A stretch of 11,019 nt of DNA from Pseudomonadota bacterium. Its GTDB lineage: Bacteria; Pseudomonadota; Alphaproteobacteria; Rhizobiales; Rhizobiaceae. This document shows, piece by piece, positions 1 to 5,884 of this stretch. A program made the translations under genes and the position numbers. The first letter of the stretch is position 1; each line of letters opens with the position of its first letter. The stretch lies in NCBI GenBank assembly GCA_023387715.1, contig JAEWHQ010000114.1, forward strand, positions 1 to 11,019, written 5' to 3'. The notes beneath the pieces were generated by a model, which was given only the letters and a program-made list of their open reading frames with translations, was not told where the DNA came from and did no database searches.

Positions 1-606
1 GGCAAGGGACGGATTAATCACAAGATCTTCCACATAGCCGATCAGACGGTGATTGGCTAATTCGTCCACCGTTTGCGGCAGGCCATGTTCAGCCAGATAA
101 TCTTTATGCGCATAAAGGCCGAGCGTATAATCAACCAGCTTTCTGGCTACCAAACGCCCTTGATCGGGGCGCTCCACCGTGATGGCAATATCGGCTTCGC
201 GGCGCGAAAGCGAAAAAGAGCGGGGCACCGGCACCAGCTGAACGGTCAGATCAGGATATTGTGCGGTAAGTTTGGCAAGGCGTGGCGCCAGAAAGGTAAC
301 ACCGAAACCATCGGGAGCACCAATGCGCACCGTGCCTGCCACCGCAATATCGGCATTGCCGACATGGGCGCGTGCGGCCAGCATTTCAGCTTCCATACGT
401 TCTGCCGCCAGCAAAAATTCTTCTCCCGCCTGTGTCAGGCTGGAGCCGTTGGTGCGTCTGGAAAGCAGCGTGGTGGATAGGGCAGTTTCCAAAGCGGTGA
501 GGCGCCGCGCCACCGTTGTGTGGTTAATACCAAGCCTGCGCGCCGCGCCTAAAATCTGGCCGGAGCGGGCGACTGCCAAAAAAATGCGAATATCATCCCA
601 GTTCAT
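1..606 (-). CDS. LysR-family transcriptional regulator, partial (3' end outside window)
   Basis: Read on the minus strand from ATG at 606-604, the frame stays open for 202 codons to the window edge, so the C-terminus is missing. The N-terminus, MNWDDIRIFLAVARSG followed by GAARRLGINHTTVARRLTALE, is a typical LysR winged helix-turn-helix (about residues 1-60). It is followed by the linker helix (about 62-90) and the first part of a periplasmic-binding-protein-like effector domain that begins near TVRIGAPDGFG. The gene is divergent from mmsA with a 148-bp gap, the usual arrangement for a LysR protein controlling its neighbour, so it may regulate mmsA; that link is inferred from position. The dyad at 628-663 is the best candidate operator. 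The family is certain; the inducer and target are not. Confidence 0.93.
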   Translation of the reverse strand, partial: MNWDDIRIFLAVARSGQILGAARRLGINHTTVARRLTALETALSTTLLSRRTNGSSLTQAGEEFLLAAERMEAEMLAARAHVGNADIAVAGTVRIGAPDGFGVTFLAPRLAKLTAQYPDLTVQLVPVPRSFSLSRREADIAITVERPDQGRLVARKLVDYTLGLYAHKDYLAEHGLPQTVDELANHRLIGYVEDLVINPSLA

Positions 607-627
607 AAAATCACTATTACTATAGTT

Positions 628-663
628 TTTGCACAACGGATACTCTTTTTGAGTAGTTGCAAA
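628..663. promoter_or_regulatory. Candidate LysR operator dyad between the regulator and mmsA
   Basis: The centre is a perfect inverted repeat, TACTC-TTTTT-GAGTA (641-655). It is flanked by a longer imperfect dyad: TTTGCACAAC at 628-637 against GTTGCAAA at 656-663, which match except for a two-base insertion on the left. LysR proteins bind interrupted dyads in exactly such divergent gaps. A loose sigma-70-like pair, TTGCAA (657-662) and GATGAT (680-685) with 17-bp spacing, would put the mmsA promoter directly over the right arm. The dyad is seen in the sequence; its role is inferred. Confidence 0.5.
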
Positions 664-754
664 TGTTATTTTGCAGAGCGATGATGAGGTTAAGCGGTTT
701 ATCGGACTCATTGTGAACGATAGCCGGTTTTGAGATTTTTCAGGGAGGTCTTCG

Positions 755-2251
755 ATGTTGAAATACGGCCATTTTATCAACGGTAAGAACGTTGAAGGTA
801 AAAGCGGACGCACCACTGAGGTGTTCCAGCCGCTTGACGGCACTGTGCGCGGCACAGTTGCTCTGGCAACCAAAGATGAAGTACGCGCAGCTGTAGAAAA
901 TGCAAAAGCAGCACAGCCTGCTTGGGCAGCTACCAACCCGCAGCGCCGTGCACGCGTATTGCGTAAGTTCCTTGAACTGGTTGAAGCTGAATATGACAGC
1001 CTGGCAGAATTGCTTGCCCGTGAACACGGCAAGACCATTCCTGATGCCAAGGGCGACATTCAGCGCGGTCTTGAAGTTATCGAATTCTGCCTTGGTGCAC
1101 CGCACCTGATGAAAGGTGAATTCACCGATTCAGCCGGTACCGGCATTGATACATATTCCATGCGTCAGCCTTTGGGCGTTGTTGCAGGTATCACCCCGTT
1201 CAACTTCCCTGCGATGATCCCGCTGTGGAAAGCCGGTCCTGCGATTGCTTGCGGTAACGCATTCATCCTGAAGCCTTCAGAACGTGATCCGGGCGTGCCG
1301 ATGCGTTTGGCAGAACTGTTCCTGGAAGCTGGTCTTCCTGCAGGTATCTTCAACGTCGTCAATGGTGACAAAGAATCCGTTGATGCGCTTCTTGATGACC
1401 CGGATGTAAAAGCAATCGGCTTTGTTGGTTCCACACCAATTGCTCATTACATCTACTCCCGCGGTTGCGCAAACGGCAAGCGCGTCCAGTGCTTCGGCGG
1501 CGCGAAAAACCACATGCTGATCATGCCTGATGCAGATATGGATCAGACTGTAGATGCTCTGATCGGTGCCGGTTACGGTTCTGCCGGTGAGCGTTGCATG
1601 GCGATCTCCGTTGCTGTTCCTGTTGGTGAAGAAACCGCAGAACGCCTGATGGAAAAACTGATCCCGCGCGTTGAAGCTCTGCGCGTTGGCCCGTCAACCG
1701 ATGGCACAGCAGATTACGGTCCGCTGGTAACACAGGCAGCTGTTGATCGCGTTCGCGGTTATGTAGATGCAGGCGTTAAAGAAGGTGCGAAGCTCGTTGT
1801 TGACGGCCGCGACTTCAAAATGCAAGGCTATGAAAAAGGCTTCTATCTGGGCGGTTGCTTGTTCGACCACGTCACACCGGATATGTCGATCTACAAAGAA
1901 GAAATCTTCGGCCCTGTTCTCGCTGTTGTGCGTGCGAAGAATTATGAAGAAGCTTTGGCTCTGCCAAATGATCACGAATATGGTAACGGTGTTGCGATCT
2001 TCACCCGTGATGGTGATGCAGCGCGTGACTTTGCTGCTCGCGTTCAGGTTGGTATGGTTGGTATTAACGTGCCAATTCCTGTTCCAATCGCTTACTACAC
2101 CTTCGGCGGCTGGAAAGGTTCAGGCTTCGGCGATTTGAACCAGCACGGTACTGATGCATTCCGCTTCTACACCAAGACCAAAACAGTGACTTCACGTTGG
2201 CCGTCAGGTGTTAAAGATGGTGCGGAATTCGTTATCCCGACCATGAACTAA
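755..2251 (+). CDS. mmsA: CoA-acylating methylmalonate-semialdehyde dehydrogenase
   Basis: This cytosolic NAD-dependent enzyme converts (methyl)malonate semialdehyde and CoA to propionyl-CoA or acetyl-CoA with CO2 release, late in valine, thymine and, in many bacteria, myo-inositol catabolism. The 498-residue product has the family's usual length and all aldehyde dehydrogenase landmarks: TPFNFPAMIPLW (147-158) with the active-site Asn150, the cofactor-binding FVGSTPIAHYIY (223-234), catalytic Cys281 in GSAGERCM, and EEIFGPVL (382-389). The stretch FGGAKNH replaces the ELGGKN of ordinary aldehyde dehydrogenases, so the general-base Glu is absent; this is the hallmark of the CoA-acylating MMSDH branch. 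ATG 755 is preceded by AGGGAGG (742-748) at 6-nt spacing, which fixes the start. It is probably controlled by the divergent LysR gene. Its last 15 codons recur just downstream as a decayed tandem copy. Confidence 0.96.
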   Translation: MLKYGHFINGKNVEGKSGRTTEVFQPLDGTVRGTVALATKDEVRAAVENAKAAQPAWAATNPQRRARVLRKFLELVEAEYDSLAELLAREHGKTIPDAKGDIQRGLEVIEFCLGAPHLMKGEFTDSAGTGIDTYSMRQPLGVVAGITPFNFPAMIPLWKAGPAIACGNAFILKPSERDPGVPMRLAELFLEAGLPAGIFNVVNGDKESVDALLDDPDVKAIGFVGSTPIAHYIYSRGCANGKRVQCFGGAKNHMLIMPDADMDQTVDALIGAGYGSAGERCMAISVAVPVGEETAERLMEKLIPRVEALRVGPSTDGTADYGPLVTQAAVDRVRGYVDAGVKEGAKLVVDGRDFKMQGYEKGFYLGGCLFDHVTPDMSIYKEEIFGPVLAVVRAKNYEEALALPNDHEYGNGVAIFTRDGDAARDFAARVQVGMVGINVPIPVPIAYYTFGGWKGSGFGDLNQHGTDAFRFYTKTKTVTSRWPSGVKDGAEFVIPTMN

Positions 2252-2395
2252 TTCTATCTGCTTTGCATGTCCTCGCCGTTTCACGGCTGCGGGCATGCGG
2301 CGGGTGTTAAAAATGGTATGGAATTCGTTATCCCAACCACGAACTAAGTTTGTTTGCTTTGCATGTTCTTAGCCTTTTATGGTTGCAGATATGCG
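2205..2395 (+). repeat. Imperfect 96-bp tandem duplication of the mmsA 3' end
   Basis: Positions 2205-2299 (last 15 mmsA codons, stop, and downstream hairpin) match 2301-2395 base for base at a fixed offset of 96 with no gaps. By my hand count 21 of 95 positions differ, about 78% identity. Copy 2 still reads GVKNGMEFVIPTTN-stop beside GVKDGAEFVIPTMN-stop in mmsA. Of the differences, 15 are G or C in copy 1 and A or T in copy 2, as expected of a non-coding copy drifting to AT. Each copy carries a stem-loop: GCATG(TCC)...(GGG)CATGC at 2265-2298 with an inner GCCG/CGGC, and the weaker GCATGTT...GATATGC at 2361-2394. Copy 2 has no start of its own and is not a gene. Confidence 0.85.
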
Positions 2396-2404
2396 AGCGA
2401 AAAA

Positions 2405-2438
2405 CAAAAAAGCCCCGTCAGTTATGGCGGGGCTTTTT
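2405..2438 (+). terminator. Rho-independent terminator after mmsA
   Basis: The stem AGCCCCGTCA / TGGCGGGGCT (one G-T pair) closes a GTTA loop, with an A-run before it and TTTTT after it. The flanking A/T runs let it act on both strands, but the only gene reading into it is mmsA. Confidence 0.9.
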
Positions 2439-2530
2439 ATTTTCATTATTTTTCACTTGCAGGAATTCAGCGTAGGCATAACACTGGATATTGATTGATC
2501 TTATCACACCGCAAAATTAAACCGGATGGT

Positions 2531-2833
2531 ATGATGCAGCAGAAAGCCGATGTTTCAGGTGAAAAAGAAAATGCTTTTTCATCAAAAAGATATGATGATG
2601 CGCGTAAGGCTGAATCGGAAGATATACTGGCTCGCATAAAATCAGAAACCGGCTCTGGTGCGAGGGGTGTGATCACGCGAAGCTTTCATCGTGGTCGGGA
2701 ACACTTGAAAGCAAGTGAACTTGATCATCAGGATCGGGTTGAAGTCTGGGCAACGCGCACCGGACGGATACTGGGTCTGATACTTATGCTGGCCATGATG
2801 GTGTGGCTGGTTCTCTATCTGTTGCAAGCCTGA
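2531..2833 (+). CDS. Small conserved-looking membrane protein, function unknown
   Basis: The product is about 100 residues. Residues 1-75 are polar and highly charged, rich in Lys, Glu, Asp and Arg. A single hydrophobic segment near the C-terminus (GLILMLAMMVWLVLYLL) ends two residues before the stop, so the protein looks tail-anchored with its soluble part in the cytoplasm. ATG 2531 is taken as the start, with GGA at 2524-2526 as a weak ribosome site; ATG 2534 is equally possible, and a TTG at 2495 would add 12 residues. It lies 13 bp upstream of pdxY on the same strand and is probably co-transcribed with it. I do not recognise the family. The charged composition, the membrane segment and the spacing argue that the gene is real. 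Confidence 0.7.
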   Translation: MMQQKADVSGEKENAFSSKRYDDARKAESEDILARIKSETGSGARGVITRSFHRGREHLKASELDHQDRVEVWATRTGRILGLILMLAMMVWLVLYLLQA

Positions 2834-2846
2834 ACCGGATATTAAA

Positions 2847-3731
2847 ATGCCAAATACAACTGCTGCTGATAATACTGCCGTTATTGTAATCTCAAGCCAT
2901 GTCGTGCGTGGTTCTGTCGGCAACCGTGCCGCGGTTTTTGCCCTTGAAACGCTGGGGCATCCGGTCTGGGCTGTGCCGACGGTTATTTTGCCGTGGCATA
3001 CCGGCCATGGCCCTGCGGGTCGCATTGTGCCGGAAGTGCAGCAGTTTAAGCAATTGATGGAAGATATGGAACGCGCGCCGTGGCTTGGTGAAGTCGGTGC
3101 TGTTTTAACCGGTTACTTAGGCAATGCCGAACAGGCAAAAGCCGCAGCCAAACTGATCAAGGCGATTAAAGCACGTAATCCGCAGGCACTTTATTTGTGC
3201 GATCCGGTGATTGGTGACCGTGAAGGGCTTTATGTGCCAGAGGCAACCGCCGCAGCGATCCGTGATGAATTATTGCCGCTTGCCGATATTGCTACACCGA
3301 ACCGTTTTGAGCTTGCATGGCTGAGCGGTGTGGAGCCGGAAAACAATGAAAAACTGATGGAAGCAGCGCTGGATTTAGGTCCTTCACGCATGTTGGTGAC
3401 ATCCTCTTTTGGCATGTTGAATGGCTCGACCGGCAATCTTCTGCTGACAGATGACCATGCTTATATGGCTGAACATCGCCATGTGGAAGGCCCGACCAAC
3501 GGCATGGGTGATCTGACAGCAGCACTTTTCCTTGCTCGTATTCTCGATGGGATGACGGATGAAAAAGCGCTGCAAACCACAACCGCATCAGTGTTTGAAA
3601 TTATGGTGCGTGCCGCAAAGCGTGGTGCAGACGAGCTGATGCTTGAAGCGGATGCTGCCAGCCTGTCTTCGCCTATGGCGATGGTGCAAATGCGTCAGCT
3701 GATGCATCCGGGTAAAAATTTGCGCGCATAG
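2847..3731 (+). CDS. pdxY: Pyridoxal/pyridoxamine kinase (PdxY/PdxK family)
   Basis: This ribokinase-like enzyme phosphorylates pyridoxal, and possibly pyridoxine and pyridoxamine, at the 5' hydroxyl using ATP, in the vitamin B6 salvage route to pyridoxal phosphate. Visible family motifs, in order, are SSHVVRGSVGN (16-26, substrate pocket), CDPVIGD (118-124), TPNRFEL (150-156), the nucleotide-site TSSF (185-188) and GMGDLTAA (219-226), with Asp222 as the expected catalytic base. The 294 residues are close to the usual 285-290. The first motif has His18 where E. coli-type enzymes have Gln/Ser, so the exact vitamer preference is open. The start ATG at 2847 has only a weak CGGA site upstream, consistent with translation coupled to the small membrane gene 13 bp before it. 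Confidence 0.9.
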   Translation: MPNTTAADNTAVIVISSHVVRGSVGNRAAVFALETLGHPVWAVPTVILPWHTGHGPAGRIVPEVQQFKQLMEDMERAPWLGEVGAVLTGYLGNAEQAKAAAKLIKAIKARNPQALYLCDPVIGDREGLYVPEATAAAIRDELLPLADIATPNRFELAWLSGVEPENNEKLMEAALDLGPSRMLVTSSFGMLNGSTGNLLLTDDHAYMAEHRHVEGPTNGMGDLTAALFLARILDGMTDEKALQTTTASVFEIMVRAAKRGADELMLEADAASLSSPMAMVQMRQLMHPGKNLRA

Positions 3732-3753
3732 GGCGGGATTTCTGGCTTGTAAA

Positions 3754-3778
3754 AAAATAACGCTGCTTGTGTTATTTT
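3754..3778 (+). other. AT-rich perfect hairpin between pdxY and the carbonic anhydrase gene
   Basis: AAAATAAC (3754-3761) and GTTATTTT (3771-3778) are perfect 8-bp inverted arms around a 9-nt loop. With few G-C pairs and no clean T-run beyond the stem it would be a poor intrinsic terminator for pdxY. It could instead be an operator for the carbonic anhydrase gene, which starts 37 bp downstream. The rest of the 83-bp gap shows nothing else I can support. Confidence 0.4.
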
Positions 3779-3814
3779 ATTGATCTTGAATATCGATAGG
3801 GATATTTGAGAGGG

Positions 3815-4504
3815 ATGGCAGATCTTCCAGACACACTCCTCAATGGCTATCGTAATTTCATGAACAATCATTTTGCTCATGAAACAGCCCGTTATCGTGA
3901 GCTTGCTGACCTTGGTCAGACACCTCAGACCCTTGTTATTGCGTGTTGCGACTCGCGCGCGGCACCAGAAATTATTTTTGATACCGCTCCGGGTGAAATT
4001 TTTGTTTTGCGCAATGTCGCAAACCTGATGCCGCCTTATACGCCGGATGGTGAATATCATGCAGCCTCTGCGGCGCTTGAATTTGCAGTCCAAAGCCTCA
4101 AGGTCAAACATATTGTTGTGCTTGGGCATGGTCGTTGCGGTGGTATTAAAGCGGCATTGTCGCCGGATCATGCACCATTGTCGCCGGGTGATTTCATCGG
4201 CAAATGGATGAGCTTGCTGGCACCGGCTGCTGAAAATGTTATCGCGAATACAATGATGACTGACAGTGAACGTCACACGGCTCTGGAGCGTATTTCCATC
4301 CGTTATTCAATCCAGAACCTGCGTACTTTCCCGTGCGTGGATATTCTGGAGAAGAAGGGACGCATCAGCCTGCATGGCGCATGGTTTGATATTTCAACCG
4401 GTGAATTGTGGGTAATGAATAAAGAAACCGGCGATTTCAAACGCCCGGATATTGATGATCCGTTTATTATTCCGGCACCGGCTGCCGAACAGTCAGCTTC
4501 TTAA
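3815..4504 (+). CDS. Beta-class carbonic anhydrase
   Basis: This zinc enzyme interconverts CO2 and bicarbonate in the cytoplasm and supplies bicarbonate to carboxylases. The zinc ligands are visible: Cys44 in CCDSR (44-48, with the Asp46-Arg48 dyad), His105 and Cys108 in HGRCGG. The substrate-site stretch VLRNVANLMPPY and the C-terminal LHGAWFDISTGELWVM are also typical. The 229 residues match the family. The start is ATG 3815, giving MADLPDTLL; the purine-rich GAGAGGG abuts it, and a TTG at 3806 behind AGGGATA is an alternative that would add MRG. The sequence is very like the Brucella enzyme as I remember it. It stands alone between two convergent or independent units and shares the terminator at 4518-4556. 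Confidence 0.95.
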   Translation: MADLPDTLLNGYRNFMNNHFAHETARYRELADLGQTPQTLVIACCDSRAAPEIIFDTAPGEIFVLRNVANLMPPYTPDGEYHAASAALEFAVQSLKVKHIVVLGHGRCGGIKAALSPDHAPLSPGDFIGKWMSLLAPAAENVIANTMMTDSERHTALERISIRYSIQNLRTFPCVDILEKKGRISLHGAWFDISTGELWVMNKETGDFKRPDIDDPFIIPAPAAEQSAS

Positions 4505-4517
4505 AAATTAAGTCCAG

Positions 4518-4556
4518 AAAAAAGCCCGCCGGAATGATCTTCCGGCGGGCTTTTTT
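4518..4556. terminator. Bidirectional rho-independent terminator between convergent genes
   Basis: A perfect 17-bp inverted repeat (A6-GCCCGCCGGAA, loop TGATC, TTCCGGCGGGC-T6) sits between the ends of the carbonic anhydrase gene and the oppositely transcribed transglycosylase gene. It has a U-run on either strand and can stop transcription from both sides. Confidence 0.96.
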
Positions 4557-4576
4557 GTTTTTAGATCGCGTGACGA

Positions 4577-5404
4577 TTATTTGCCGTCAATTGCCTTGCC
4601 CATAATGGCAATGGACTGCTGATAAACGGTGGCCGCATTCCAGCCCTGAATGGCGCCATAGTTTGGCTCACCCTGCTGGTAGCCTGCACCGCGTTTCCAG
4701 CCGTGACCGACGAGGAAGTTTGCAGTGGAAGCCAGAGCATCAGCTTTGGAGTTGATCATGTCGATATGGCCGCTGCCATCACCGTCAACGCCGTATTTCA
4801 GCACGTTCAATGGCAGGAACTGGGTCTGGCCGATTTCACCATGCATCGCGCCGATTGCATTTGGATTGAGGTCTTTATTGTCAATCAGCTTGAGGGCTGC
4901 ATAAAGCTGTTCGGTGAAGAATGCTGAACGGCGGCAGTCATAAGCAAGGGTTGCGACAGCTGAAAGTGTGTGCTGCTTGCCAAGATAGCTGCCGAAACCG
5001 GTCTCCATACCCCAGATCGCCAGAAGCGGGCCGGCAGGTACGCCGTAACGCTTTTCAATATTGGCAAACAGCGCAGCATTTGCCTGCTTGTGTGCTTTAC
5101 CGCGCTTGATAATTGCGTCCGAGCCACGCTTCTGCATGAACTCATTCAGGGAAAGCTTGAAGCTTTTCTGATTGCGGTCTGCATTGATGGTTGCAGTTGC
5201 ATATTTGGTGTTGGCCAATGCATTGACGCCAGCTTTGCCAATACCGCGGGACGGGGCTTCAGCCATGGTTTGCTTCAGCCATGCATTATAACCAGCAGCA
5301 TTGTTGCCGCATTGTGCTGCATTGGCAGCACCTGATCCAATGACACCAGCAACCAGAAGAGCGGCCGCAGCAACCGAGAATTTACCTGTGGCAGACAATG
5401 CCAT
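4577..5404 (-). CDS. Periplasmic lytic murein transglycosylase, MltB/SLT_2 family (GH103)
   Basis: The enzyme cleaves the MurNAc-GlcNAc bond of peptidoglycan, forming 1,6-anhydro-MurNAc, in turnover and remodelling of the wall. The 275-residue product opens with a Sec signal peptide (Lys8, hydrophobic 11-24, Ala-rich end ANAA before Gln31). The catalytic Glu124 lies in IWGMETGFGSYLG, and the family motif GEIGQTQFLP follows at 169-178, then YGVDGDG and a conserved SKADALASTANFL. No lipobox is present, so it is soluble in the periplasm, unlike E. coli MltB. The start is ATG at 5404-5402, behind AGGAG at 7-nt spacing on the minus strand; a start further upstream at 5473 would destroy the signal peptide. 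The protein lacks an added peptidoglycan-binding domain. Confidence 0.93.
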   Translation of the reverse strand: MALSATGKFSVAAAALLVAGVIGSGAANAAQCGNNAAGYNAWLKQTMAEAPSRGIGKAGVNALANTKYATATINADRNQKSFKLSLNEFMQKRGSDAIIKRGKAHKQANAALFANIEKRYGVPAGPLLAIWGMETGFGSYLGKQHTLSAVATLAYDCRRSAFFTEQLYAALKLIDNKDLNPNAIGAMHGEIGQTQFLPLNVLKYGVDGDGSGHIDMINSKADALASTANFLVGHGWKRGAGYQQGEPNYGAIQGWNAATVYQQSIAIMGKAIDGK

Positions 5405-5565
5405 TAGAATCTCCTGAATAATGATTCGAGTTAATGTTGAAATTGATATCACATGAACAAATATCGTGATCAATGCATCATCAATTTCAGCTTATACTTT
5501 TGTTTCGGGGGTATTAATCCTAAAAATAAGGCAGTTATAGCCGGTTCGTGGCATTTTTGGGCTTT

Positions 5566-5584
5566 GCACTGCGTTATGCAGTGC
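5566..5584. repeat. Perfect inverted repeat GCACTGC-GTTAT-GCAGTGC
   Basis: Two perfect 7-bp arms surround a 5-nt centre. There is no T-run on either side, so it is unlikely to be a terminator. It lies about 160 bp upstream of the transglycosylase start and 300 bp upstream of ffh and could be a regulator binding site; this is inference. Confidence 0.45.
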
Positions 5585-5646
5585 TGAAAAGCAGAATTAG
5601 GCTCACCTGTTGCATATATGTTTAAGGGCAGGTTTTTAAGGAATTC

Positions 5647-5675
5647 TTGACTCAAAGACATTTTTACGCTTTAAG
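5647..5675 (+). promoter_or_regulatory. Possible sigma-70-type promoter for the ffh leader
   Basis: TTGACT (5647-5652) is followed after 17 bp by TTTAAG (5670-5675). The -35 element is good and the -10 element is poor. It sits just ahead of the inverted repeats at 5689-5808, so a transcript starting near 5682 would carry all of them. Confidence 0.35.
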
Positions 5676-5688
5676 CGGAGCTGTTCTG

Positions 5689-5808
5689 CAAACATGATTA
5701 TTTGTTTGAGCCGCCGACCGGGACCCGCAATGGTATAAAACGATCCCGGAGGTACACATCCGACAGCGCGATGCGCCCTCGGGTGTCGTTTCGCTTTGGC
5801 TGCTTTTT
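5689..5808 (+). ncRNA. Candidate structured leader or small RNA upstream of ffh
   Basis: Several helices can be drawn in order. CAAACA/TGTTTG pairs at 5689-5694/5703-5708. AGCC/GGCT (5709-5712/5798-5801) closes a multibranch region. CCGGGA/TCCCGG pairs at 5718-5723/5744-5749. CGACA/TGTCG (5761-5765/5784-5788) encloses GCGC/GCGC (5766-5769/5773-5776). A T-run (5803-5807) directly follows the closing helix, so the transcript could end there as a small RNA or attenuate before ffh. A perfect ribosome-binding-like GGAGGT (5748-5753) is partly inside the third helix yet has no start codon at normal spacing. It is not SRP 4.5S RNA: the AGGTCCGGAAGGAAGCAG tip is absent. I cannot assign a known RNA family. 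Confidence 0.42.
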
Positions 5809-5884
5809 CATTTGTCTTTCGGGCGCATAACAACCATTCTGCGGGTGTTTATCGTAATGCTTGCCGGAACTGTAAGGAAAAAGA

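Larger units (their letters stand above)
5405..5884. other. 480-bp divergent intergenic region between the transglycosylase gene and ffh
   Basis: No convincing protein gene is present. The first 160 bp are AT-rich and must hold the transglycosylase promoter, though I cannot pick one. A perfect palindromic hairpin lies at 5566-5584, a loose promoter pair at 5647-5675, and a cluster of inverted repeats at 5689-5808 that may be a structured RNA. A 19-codon frame at 5771-5830 (ATG to TAA, begins MRPRVSF) lacks a well-placed ribosome site: the nearest GGAGGT is 17 nt away. The ffh ribosome site AAGGA (5874-5878) closes the region. Confidence 0.7.

Noticed and set aside
740..1105. Minus-strand frame within mmsA
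   Set aside because: It is a shadow of the strongly supported mmsA frame and shows no domain features.
2301..2347. Second small gene or pseudogene after mmsA
   Set aside because: Only 15 codons of mmsA are copied, without a start; it is explained as a tandem duplication rather than a gene.
3695..4276. Minus-strand 193-codon frame over the carbonic anhydrase gene
   Set aside because: It is antisense to the carbonic anhydrase frame, which carries all zinc-binding residues; the shadow is rich in Cys, His and Arg and lacks a known fold.
5689..5808. SRP 4.5S RNA gene next to ffh
   Set aside because: The conserved AGGTCCGGAAGGAAGCAG tip loop is not present on either strand.
5771..5830. 19-codon leader peptide ahead of ffh
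   Set aside because: The GGAGGT lies 17 nt from the ATG, too far for normal initiation, and no regulatory codon pattern is visible.
5636..5833. Minus-strand 65-codon frame over the ffh leader (contains GCVPPGSFYTIAGPGRRLK)
   Set aside because: It runs across inverted repeats that look like RNA structure, has no clear ribosome site, and has no recognisable domain. It is the kind of frame often annotated by mistake over a structured RNA.
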